A DNA stretch of 64,000 nt from Rhodanobacter glycinis. GTDB lineage: Bacteria > Pseudomonadota > Gammaproteobacteria > Xanthomonadales > Rhodanobacteraceae. Location: positions 248,001 through 312,000 of the forward strand of contig NZ_RCZB01000003.1 of the NCBI RefSeq assembly GCF_006438785.1. Reading direction: 5' to 3'. The translations under genes and the position numbers were made by a program. This document shows, one piece after another, positions 57,096-64,000 of the stretch (the stretch's first letter is position 1; each line of letters opens with the position of its first letter). The notes beneath the pieces were generated by a model, which was not told the DNA's origin, did no database searches, and was given only the letters and a program-made list of their open reading frames with translations.

Positions 57096-58232
57096 ATGCC
57101 ACGCAGTGATCACTATACCGGCCTCGCCGGCTATTCCCACGGACCATCCGTTCAGCCCGTTCAGGCAGCCGTGCTGCTGGTCAATCTGGGTACGCCGACC
57201 GCCCCCACGGCGAAGGCGGTGCGCCCGTACCTGGCCGAGTTTCTCGGTGATCGCCGGGTGATCGAATACCCACGCTGGCTGTGGTGGTTGATCCTGCACG
57301 GCGTGATCCTGCGCGTGCGTCCGCCACGCTCGGCCCGGGCCTATGCAAAAGTGTGGACCAGCCAGGGTTCGCCATTGCGTTTCGGCAGCGAGGCACTGGC
57401 CGAAGGGCTGCAGCGCGAGCTGGCCCGGCAGCGGCCCGGCGGACCGATCCGGGTGGCGCTGGCGATGCGCTATGGAAGCCCGTCGGTGGCAAGCACGATT
57501 GCCCAGCTGCAGCGTGACGGCGCGCGCCGGTTGCTGGTGCTGCCGCTGTATCCGCAATATTCGGCCACCTCCACTGGCTCGGTCATCGATGCGGTTGCCG
57601 ATACGTTGAAGACACTGCGCTGGCCGCCGGAACTGCGCATCGTCAACGACTACCACGACGACCCAATGCACATCGAAGCGCTCGCCAGCAGCATCGAGCA
57701 CTGGTGGCAGGCGAACGGTCGCGGCGACAAGCTGCTGCTGTCATTCCATGGCATACCCGAGCGCTACCTGCTGGCCGGCGACCCCTATTTTTGCCAGTGC
57801 CACGCCACCGCGCGCCTGCTGCGTGAACGGCTGGGGCTGAGCGAGGAGCAGATCGTCATCAGCTTCCAGTCGCGGGTGGGGCGCGAACGCTGGCTGCATC
57901 CGTATACCGATGCCACCGTGCGCAAGCTCGCCGCCGAGGGCGTGCAGCGGCTAGATGTCGCCTGCCCCGGTTTCGCGGTGGACTGCCTGGAGACGCTGGA
58001 GGAAATCGCGATGCAGAATCGGGCGTTCTTCATCGCCGGCGGTGGCGGCGAGCTGCGCTACATCCCCGCGTTGAACGACAGCGCCGGGCAGGTCGACAGC
58101 CTCGCCGCGCTGGTGTTGCGCCATACCCAGGGCTGGCCCGAATTCGCCGCCGATTACGATGCTGACGCCGCGCAACAACGCCAGGTCGACGCCCACCAAC
58201 GCGCGCAGCAGCTACGTGCACGCGCCGACTGA
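57096..58232 (+). CDS. hemH: Ferrochelatase
   Basis: The 378-residue enzyme inserts iron into protoporphyrin IX. Visible are VLLVNLGTPTAPTAKAVRPYLAEFLGD, the metal-binding His in LLSFHGIPERY, a FCQCHATA segment, and SFQSRVGRERWLHPYTD with VACPGFAVDCLETLEEI. The start at MPRSDHY is used because the upstream extension has no conserved sequence; the ribosome site is weak. It is divergent from the SYLF gene and its last bases overlap the next hydrolase gene. Confidence 0.94.
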   Translation: MPRSDHYTGLAGYSHGPSVQPVQAAVLLVNLGTPTAPTAKAVRPYLAEFLGDRRVIEYPRWLWWLILHGVILRVRPPRSARAYAKVWTSQGSPLRFGSEALAEGLQRELARQRPGGPIRVALAMRYGSPSVASTIAQLQRDGARRLLVLPLYPQYSATSTGSVIDAVADTLKTLRWPPELRIVNDYHDDPMHIEALASSIEHWWQANGRGDKLLLSFHGIPERYLLAGDPYFCQCHATARLLRERLGLSEEQIVISFQSRVGRERWLHPYTDATVRKLAAEGVQRLDVACPGFAVDCLETLEEIAMQNRAFFIAGGGGELRYIPALNDSAGQVDSLAALVLRHTQGWPEFAADYDADAAQQRQVDAHQRAQQLRARAD

Positions 58233-59061
58233 GCGGCGCATCCAGCTGCCCCATCTGGCGCTGAGCGCGCTGACCTGGGGCGACGAGGACGCGCCAGCGC
58301 TGCTGGCGCTGCACGGCTGGCTCGACAACGCGGGCAGCTTCGCCCTGCTCGCGCCGCTGCTGGCCACGCGGTACCGTGTGATCGCGCTGGACCTGCCTGG
58401 CCATGGCCACGCCGATCATCTGCCGGCGGGCGCCAGCTACCACTACGTCGACTACGTGCGCGCGGTGCTCGCCGCCATCGATGCCTTGCAACTGGATCGC
58501 CTTGCCCTGCTCGGTCATTCGCTGGGCGCCGGCATCGCCGCGTTGACCGCTGCCGCCGCACCCGGACGGATCGCGCAATTGCTGCTGATCGAAGGCCTCG
58601 GCCCGCTCGGTGACGATGGCTCGCACACCCTGCAACGTTTTCGCGACGCGCTGGCTCCGCGCGATGGCGGCCGCAAACCACTGCGCGTGTTTCGCGATGT
58701 CGCGCAGGCCGTCAGCGCGCGCAGTATCGTCAGCGGGCTGCCGGCCGAATTGGCACGGCCCATCGTCGAGCGCGGGCTCATCGAAACCGAGGGTGGCTGG
58801 CGCTGGCGCAGCGATCCGCAATTGACCCGACCCAGCGCCACGCGGCTGGCCGAATCGCAGATCCACGCGTTGCTGCGCGGCATCGATGCGCCCACCGCGT
58901 TGCTGCTGGCGCAACCGGCCACCTCGTACCTGCCCAGCGCCCCGATGCAGGCGCGCGCCGCCTGCGTGGCGAATATCCGCGTCAGCCATCTCGACGGTGG
59001 CCACCACCTGCACCTGGAACATCCAGCCGCGGTGGCCGGGTGGATCCACCCGACCACCTGA
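58216..59061 (+). CDS. Alpha/beta hydrolase
   Basis: The protein has about 281 residues from this GTG. It has the HGWLDNAGSF oxyanion segment, DLPGHGHADHL, and the nucleophile elbow GHSLGAGIAAL. The catalytic His is probably in LDGGHHLHLEHP. GTG at 58216 is chosen because relatives start near HAPTERRI and it gives a short 17-base overlap with hemH; ATG at 58159 would overlap by 74 bases. Neither has a clear ribosome site. Substrate unknown. Confidence 0.8.
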   Translation: MHAPTERRIQLPHLALSALTWGDEDAPALLALHGWLDNAGSFALLAPLLATRYRVIALDLPGHGHADHLPAGASYHYVDYVRAVLAAIDALQLDRLALLGHSLGAGIAALTAAAAPGRIAQLLLIEGLGPLGDDGSHTLQRFRDALAPRDGGRKPLRVFRDVAQAVSARSIVSGLPAELARPIVERGLIETEGGWRWRSDPQLTRPSATRLAESQIHALLRGIDAPTALLLAQPATSYLPSAPMQARAACVANIRVSHLDGGHHLHLEHPAAVAGWIHPTT

Positions 59062-59070
59062 CGCGGGCGA

Positions 59071-60804
59071 TCAGGGTTTCTTCAAGCCCAGCACGTCGAG
59101 CCCCTGGTCGAAGCGTATGTCGACCGGGATATGCGCCTGATCGAGCCGCTTGAGGTCGCCGGCCAGTTCGGCGTCGACCGCGCCCATCTGATCGGTGAGC
59201 TGCTTCGCGGCCTCGTAGTCGCCGTTCCCCTGGATGGTCAGCAACTTGGCCGACAAGGCATTCATCGCCGCGGTCATCTTGTCGAAGTCGACGCGGTAGC
59301 GGCCACTTTTTTCATCGCGGGTGAACGCGCCCTGCTGCTTGAAAAAATTGAAACGCACCATGTTCGCCTTGGCGTGCGTGTCGCTGGCGCCGAAGCGCAC
59401 CGAGCGCAAAATGCCGGCGAGGAAGGTGACGTAGTTGTCGAGCAGCTTCGACTTGTCCAGCTCGCCCTTGTCGGCCAGCTTGGTGACCATGTACAGACCG
59501 AGGATGTCGGCCTTGCCTTCCTCGAAACTGGACGCCTGATCCTTCAGCGCCTTGCGCACCGTGTCCTTGCCGCCCAGTGTTTCCTTGATGCCCAGTCCGT
59601 GCGCCACTTCGTGGAACATGGTGTTCTGGAAGAACGCGTCGAAGGTGAGGTTCGCCTGCTGGTCCGGCGCGATCAGCTCCTTCGCGATCGGCAACATGAT
59701 CTGCTCGAACTTCGCCTTCATCACGTTTTCCAGCTGCAGCCGGCGCGTGCCCTGCTTCAACTGCACCTGCTCGTCGTTCGGCAGGTTGATCGCGATGGTT
59801 TTGGCGCCGACATTGGCATCGCCGCCGTAGTAGATCGCGAAATAAGCGTCGAGGTCGGCATCGGAGCCGGGTTTTTCCGCCTTGTAGCGCTCGGGCACCG
59901 GCAGGCCGCGCTGCAGTTCGGGCAGGTATTGGGCGAAGCGCGCCAGCTTCTTGCTCCAAGCCTGGTCCTTGATCAGCACGTACGATTCGTAGCTGGCCTT
60001 GTAGCCGTACAGCTGGTCCTCGTAGGTCTCGATCGGGCCGATCACGATGTCGACCGGGTTCTTCTTCATCGCCATCCAGGCAAAATCGCTGGCCTGGTAG
60101 TCGTCGTTGAGCAGCGCATTGGCACGCAGCGTCAGGTATTTTTTGAAACCGGCATCCTGCGACAGTTTGGCGGCATCGCGCAGCAGGCCGGCGGCCTTCT
60201 GCAGCTCGGGCTTGTACGCCTCGTGGTACGGCACGCTGATCATCTGGCCCTGCGCGTCACGGCGCAGCAAGGTGTACAGCGAGGTCTTGTCCTTCAGCGC
60301 GGACTTCTCGAACTCGGCCTTGCTCATGTCGGCCGGATAGAACTGGGCGCCGGCCGGGCGCGCGCCAATGCCATCGACGAACGGCCGGTCGTTGTCCAGC
60401 CGGTCCCACGGGCCGTAGTTGAGCTCGGCGAATTCGCGCGCGGCCGGGTCGCCGATCTTCTGCAGCAGCGCGTCCTTGTCGCCCCACGCCTGCTGCCAGT
60501 AGATCGCGTTCATGCTGTCGGCCGCCTCGACCAGCAGCGCAATCATCTTCTTCTGCTTCGTGTCGAAGGCGGACAGGTCTGCCGCGAGTTTCACCGTGGC
60601 GTAGTCGGCCACGTGCTGCTTCACCGCGGCACTGGTGTTGCCGTCGACCGGCGCCGCCACGCTGGCTGCCGTGGCGGGCGCCGTGCCGGTCGGTGCCGGC
60701 GCCAGCTCTTCCTTCGATACGGGCGCCATCGGTGCGGCGTCATGGCTGGAGGAGCAACCGGCCAGCGCCAGCAGCAGGCACAAGGGAAGCAGACGTCGGT
60801 ACAT
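59071..60804 (-). CDS. Dipeptidyl-peptidase III-like (M49) lipoprotein
   Basis: The 577-residue protein has a lipobox (LLALAGCSSS) and a Pro/Ala linker. The zinc site is HEVAHGLG (His398, Glu399, His402) and the second motif is FEEGKADILG (Glu428, Glu429, Asp433). This second motif fits M49 peptidases, but the first is HExxH instead of the HExxxH of classical DPP III. Related proteins in xanthomonads are annotated as Zn-dependent hydrolases or dipeptidyl-peptidases. It is probably envelope-attached. It converges on the hydrolase gene nine bases away. Confidence 0.85.
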   Translation of the reverse strand: MYRRLLPLCLLLALAGCSSSHDAAPMAPVSKEELAPAPTGTAPATAASVAAPVDGNTSAAVKQHVADYATVKLAADLSAFDTKQKKMIALLVEAADSMNAIYWQQAWGDKDALLQKIGDPAAREFAELNYGPWDRLDNDRPFVDGIGARPAGAQFYPADMSKAEFEKSALKDKTSLYTLLRRDAQGQMISVPYHEAYKPELQKAAGLLRDAAKLSQDAGFKKYLTLRANALLNDDYQASDFAWMAMKKNPVDIVIGPIETYEDQLYGYKASYESYVLIKDQAWSKKLARFAQYLPELQRGLPVPERYKAEKPGSDADLDAYFAIYYGGDANVGAKTIAINLPNDEQVQLKQGTRRLQLENVMKAKFEQIMLPIAKELIAPDQQANLTFDAFFQNTMFHEVAHGLGIKETLGGKDTVRKALKDQASSFEEGKADILGLYMVTKLADKGELDKSKLLDNYVTFLAGILRSVRFGASDTHAKANMVRFNFFKQQGAFTRDEKSGRYRVDFDKMTAAMNALSAKLLTIQGNGDYEAAKQLTDQMGAVDAELAGDLKRLDQAHIPVDIRFDQGLDVLGLKKP

Positions 60805-60942
60805 GGCAGTTCCTTGACGAAGGGATCGCCCATGGTATCGCGCCGCGCGTCACACCGGTTTCCCGTGACGCCGGCACTTACCGCACATGTCGTGCCTGCG
60901 CTGTTCGGCTATCGTGCAGCTCCCAACGCCTCGCCTCGCCCC

Positions 60943-62280
60943 ATGGATCAGTCGCCCGCCCTCGCCGCTCCGCGTCACCGCGCCGCCATCACCTTCATCT
61001 TCGTCACCGTGATGCTGGACATGCTGGCATTCGGCATCATCATCCCGGTGCTGCCGCACCTGATCGTGCAGCTGATCGGCGGCAGCATCGCCAAGGCCGC
61101 GGTGTGGTCGGGTGGGTTCGGCGCGCTGTTCATGCTGATGCAGTTCGTGTTCTCGCCGGTGCAGGGTGCGCTGTCGGATCGTTTCGGACGGCGCACGGTG
61201 ATCCTGATCTCCAGCTTCGGCCTCGGCATCGACTTCATCGTGATGGCGCTGGCGCCGGTACTGTGGTTGCTGTTTCTCGGCCGGGCGGTGTCCGGTATCT
61301 GCGCGGCAAGTTTTTCCACCGCCAATGCGTACATCGCCGACATCGTGCCGAGGGAAAAACGCGCGGCCGCGTTTGGCACGCTCGGTGCCGCGTTCGGCAT
61401 CGGTTTCATCATCGGTCCGGCGCTGGGCGGCTTTCTCGGCCATCTGCATATCCGACTGCCATTCTGGATCGCGGCCGGGTTGTCGCTGGTCAATTTCTGC
61501 TACGGCTACTTCGTGCTGCCCGAATCGCTACCGAAGGAAAAGCGCAGCGCGCGCTTCGACTGGCGCCATGCCAATCCGTTCGGCGCGGTGGTGCTGCTGC
61601 GCCGCTATCCGCAGGTATTCGGCCTGGCCGCGGTGTTCTTCCTGATCAACCTGGCGCAGTTCTCGCTGAACTCCACCTACGTGCTGTACACCGATTACCG
61701 CTATGGCTGGGGACCGCAGGCAGTCGGCTACACGCTGGGGCTGGTCGGCCTGTGCAGCGGCTTGGTGCAGGCGGTACTGGTGCGCCGGCTGATGCCGAAG
61801 CTGGGCGAGCGACGGATGATCCTGGCTGGACTCACGCTGTGCATCGTCGGCTATGTGTTCTTCGGCTTCGCCTCGCTACCTTGGCTGTTCCTGCTCGGCA
61901 TTCCGTTCCTCAGTCTCGGTGGACTGGCCGGCCCGCCGGCGCAGGCGATGATGACGCACCAGGTCGATCCGCACGAACAGGGCCGCCTGCAGGGCGCGCT
62001 GACCAGCCTGGCCAGTCTCGCCGGCATCTTCGGACCGGCGCTGTTCGCCAATATCTTCGCGCTGTTCATCAGCGATCACGCCCCGGTGCAGCATCTGCCT
62101 GGCGCGGCGTTCGTGCTTGCGGCGGCGCTGCTGTCTGCCGCCGCGCTGATTGCCGTACGCGTGATGCGCCATGTACCAGCCGAGGTGCCATTGGCATCCG
62201 CCGACATCGTCCCCACGATGCCGTTCAACGAATTTTCGTCCGAACCGATTCCCCACGTCCCACCGGAGCAATCCCCATGA
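60943..62280 (+). CDS. MFS transporter, TetA/TCR-like
   Basis: The 445-residue protein has 12 predicted membrane helices. The DMLAFGIIIPVLPHL first helix and the SDRFGRRTVIL loop are the MFS/Tet signature. It resembles TCR/Tet-type exporters; whether it exports tetracycline is unknown. ATG at 60943 is used; an upstream ATG at 60832 has a fair AGGGA and would add 37 residues. It overlaps the DUF1993 gene by four bases (ATGA). Confidence 0.9.
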   Translation: MDQSPALAAPRHRAAITFIFVTVMLDMLAFGIIIPVLPHLIVQLIGGSIAKAAVWSGGFGALFMLMQFVFSPVQGALSDRFGRRTVILISSFGLGIDFIVMALAPVLWLLFLGRAVSGICAASFSTANAYIADIVPREKRAAAFGTLGAAFGIGFIIGPALGGFLGHLHIRLPFWIAAGLSLVNFCYGYFVLPESLPKEKRSARFDWRHANPFGAVVLLRRYPQVFGLAAVFFLINLAQFSLNSTYVLYTDYRYGWGPQAVGYTLGLVGLCSGLVQAVLVRRLMPKLGERRMILAGLTLCIVGYVFFGFASLPWLFLLGIPFLSLGGLAGPPAQAMMTHQVDPHEQGRLQGALTSLASLAGIFGPALFANIFALFISDHAPVQHLPGAAFVLAAALLSAAALIAVRVMRHVPAEVPLASADIVPTMPFNEFSSEPIPHVPPEQSP

Positions 62281-62783
62281 CACTGTCCATGTATCAGGCT
62301 GCCGTTCCCGTCTTCGTCCGCGCGCTCGGCAATCTTGCGCACGTGCTGAAGAAGGGTGAGGAACACGCCAAGGCGAAGAGTGTCACCGACGAAGTGCTGC
62401 TGCAGACGCGGCTGATCCCCGACATGCTGCCGCTGGTCAGGCAGGTACAGATCGCCTGCGACATGGCTGCCCGCGGCGCGGCTCGCCTGGCCGGCGTCGA
62501 GCCGATGTCGTTTGAGGACAACGAGACTACGCTGGCGCAGGTGCACTCACGCATCGAGCGCGCAATCGAGTACATCCAGTCGTTCAAGCCCGAGCAGATC
62601 GACGGCAGCGAGACCCGCTCGATCGTGCTCAAGACGCGCACTGGCGAGATGACGTTCGAGGGCCAGGCCTACCTGCTGCATTTCGCCATTCCGAACGTGT
62701 TCTTCCACTGCACCACCGCGTACGACATCCTGCGCGGGGCTGGTACCGAGATCGGCAAGACCGACTTCATCGGCGGCGCCTGA
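62277..62783 (+). CDS. DUF1993 family protein
   Basis: The 168-residue protein is helical. Visible family hallmarks are MTLSMYQAAVPVFVRALGNL at the start, an EVLLQTRLIPDMLPLVRQVQ segment, and the LLHFAIPNVFFHCTTAYDILR near the end. DUF1993 is a DinB-like four-helix group with no known role. It is translationally coupled to the MFS gene, and GGAG lies before the ATG. Confidence 0.88.
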   Translation: MTLSMYQAAVPVFVRALGNLAHVLKKGEEHAKAKSVTDEVLLQTRLIPDMLPLVRQVQIACDMAARGAARLAGVEPMSFEDNETTLAQVHSRIERAIEYIQSFKPEQIDGSETRSIVLKTRTGEMTFEGQAYLLHFAIPNVFFHCTTAYDILRGAGTEIGKTDFIGGA

Positions 62784-62966
62784 GCCAGTTGCGCCGGCGG
62801 CTGCGAAACTCGCGGCCGCTAGCCGCTCGATATCCGCGAATGCGGCGCCGCCGCCGGCGCATCTCCAAAACTGTGATGCACAACACTTTTGGCCAATTTT
62901 GTTGGCCCGCGCCCTGCTTGATGACACTCGAACCCCACGGTTCCCCCAACCTTCGAGCGAATTCCC

Positions 62967-63191
62967 ATGGCACCCATCTTTGAATGCATCATCGCCGGCG
63001 GCCCCCAGCATGGCCTGGTCTGCCGCCGTCGCTGGGACAGCCGGCGCAGCGCGCCGCTGGCAATGACCAGCGCGGACGGCCAACTTTGCCTCGCCGCCGC
63101 ACGCAGGCACACCGACGCTACCCACACGCAATTCATCCTGCTGCACCCGCACGCCACCGGCGAGCAGTTTCTGACCCTGCTGGCGGCCTGA
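62967..63191 (+). CDS. Small protein of unknown function
   Basis: The 74-residue open frame has a modest ribosome site (GAGCGA about six bases before the ATG). It starts MAPIFECIIAGGPQHGLVCRR and ends with a hydrophobic helix (HATGEQFLTLLAA). Upstream is the inverted repeat GGCCAA-TTTTG-TTGGCC (62891-62907), a possible operator, in a relatively AT-rich spot. No family is recognised. The call rests on its position, start and spacing. Confidence 0.45.
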   Translation: MAPIFECIIAGGPQHGLVCRRRWDSRRSAPLAMTSADGQLCLAAARRHTDATHTQFILLHPHATGEQFLTLLAA

Positions 63192-63369
63192 ACTGCCCCG
63201 CCACGTCAGCTGTCAAAACGCTGACGCATGCTGGAAGTCTGCCGCCGGGCGTGGCAGCACCACGCGGACCGCCTTGTCGCGCTACGTGATCGCATCGACA
63301 ATGAACGGCCGGGCCCCGTGGCAATGCGCCGCGATGGCCTCCCCACGTCGACGGATTCCCGGACCCCGC

Positions 63370-64000
63370 ATGCTGCGATTGACCGACCTCAAGCTGCCGC
63401 TTGACCATTCCGAGGCCGCACTTGCCGACGCGGCCCTCGAACGACTGGGCATCGACGCTGCCGCACTCACCGGCTACACCGTCGCCAAGCGCAGTCACGA
63501 CGCGCGCAAGCGTGGCGCGATCGCACTGATCTACGCACTGGATATCGACACCCCGCGTGAAGTCGAACTGCTGCAGCGCTTCGCCGACGACCCGCATGTG
63601 CAGCCCACACCCGACACCAGCTATCGCTTCGTCGCGCGCGCGCCCGGGCAGATGGAACACCGCCCGCTGGTGATCGGCTTCGGCCCGTGCGGCCTGTTCG
63701 CCGGACTGATCCTGGCGCAGATGGGCTTCCGCCCGATCATTCTCGATCGCGGCAAGGAAGTGCGTGAGCGCACGAAAGATACCTGGGACCTGTGGCGCAA
63801 GCGCAACCTGCATCCGGAATCGAACGTGCAGTTCGGCGAGGGCGGCGCCGGCACGTTCTCCGACGGCAAGCTGTACAGCCAGATCCGCGATCCGCAGCAC
63901 CACGGCCGCAAGGTACTCACCGAGTTCGTCAAAGCCGGCGCGCCGGAGGAAATCCTCTACGTCAGCAAGCCGCACATCGGCACGTTCCGGCTGGTGTCCA
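63370..64000 (+). CDS. FAD-dependent dehydrogenase, COG2509 type (partial)
   Basis: The first 210 codons are present; the gene runs off the right edge. The N-terminal 90 residues form a ferredoxin-like domain, and VIGFGPCGLFAGLILAQMGFRPIILDRG is the FAD Rossmann motif. The downstream NVQFGEGGAGTFSDGKLY is typical of the uncharacterised FAD-dependent dehydrogenase COG2509. The start at MLRLTDLKLP is preceded by GGACC and is the first good ATG. Function unknown. Confidence 0.85.
   Translation, partial: MLRLTDLKLPLDHSEAALADAALERLGIDAAALTGYTVAKRSHDARKRGAIALIYALDIDTPREVELLQRFADDPHVQPTPDTSYRFVARAPGQMEHRPLVIGFGPCGLFAGLILAQMGFRPIILDRGKEVRERTKDTWDLWRKRNLHPESNVQFGEGGAGTFSDGKLYSQIRDPQHHGRKVLTEFVKAGAPEEILYVSKPHIGTFRLVS

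Overview
The window is high-GC chromosomal DNA from a gammaproteobacterium. Gene content points to the Xanthomonadales, most likely Rhodanobacteraceae (a Rhodanobacter/Dyella-type genome). The clues are a homodimeric AceE with AceF and an apparent lipoyl-domain dihydrolipoyl dehydrogenase, a monothiol glutaredoxin with rhodanese tail, an Oar-like TonB receptor, DUF6491/DUF4124/DUF2884 envelope proteins, and a 'PVWY'-type cytochrome b. The genus is an inference. Most genes are dense housekeeping or envelope genes. I saw no insertion sequence, prophage, CRISPR array, rRNA or tRNA.

Layout. 1-1745: lpdA (cut by the window edge) and aceF on the minus strand. 1977-6475: an ABC ATPase followed by an ABC-2 permease fused to an M1 aminopeptidase. 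6509-12083: a minus-strand run of envelope and unknown-function genes: an MscS channel, two DUF2884 and two DUF2845-like paralogues, DUF924, a DUF2383-like helical bundle, a membrane protein and an exported peroxiredoxin. 12475-16613: an accessory-looking block with a Tat-signal chloroperoxidase, a cytochrome b without its bc1 partners, a ParS/MbcA-like antitoxin-type protein, a gene-free stretch and an atypical SDR. 16754-26584: a secreted protein, universal stress protein, ferritin-like protein, two lipoproteins, a LytTR regulator, a Tat-signal FAD oxidase, an MFS exporter, an amidinotransferase-fold hydrolase, a GST and a YqjD-like protein.

26684-39926: an OmpA/DUF4377 lipoprotein, aceE, maeB, a QEGLA-motif peptidase coupled to a membrane protein, rsgA, an AlaA-like aminotransferase, a GDSL hydrolase, an LpxH-like phosphoesterase and a glutaredoxin/IscA-like/rhodanese protein. 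39977-43588: an unusually AT-rich leader and a large TonB-dependent receptor. 43752-50857: AMP nucleosidase, DegV, a DUF4124 protein, an SDR, a small lipoprotein, SppA and a MATE exporter. 50922-54700: a DUF3667 protein, an intergenic region with two inverted perfect DnaA boxes, and priA. 54738-58232: tatABC, a SYLF protein and hemH. 58216-64000: a hydrolase, a dipeptidyl-peptidase III-like lipoprotein, a TetA-like MFS coupled to a DUF1993 protein, a small unknown gene and the start of a COG2509 FAD-dependent dehydrogenase.

How the genes fit together. Pyruvate metabolism is represented at two loci 26 kb apart (aceF-lpdA and aceE) plus malic enzyme beside aceE. The Tat translocase and two likely Tat substrates lie in the same window. 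Many of the other genes encode exported proteins or lipoproteins of the cell envelope. The places most worth a second look are the orphan cytochrome b block, the DUF2884/DUF2845 paralogue cluster, the transporter-peptidase fusion, and the DnaA-box pair upstream of priA.
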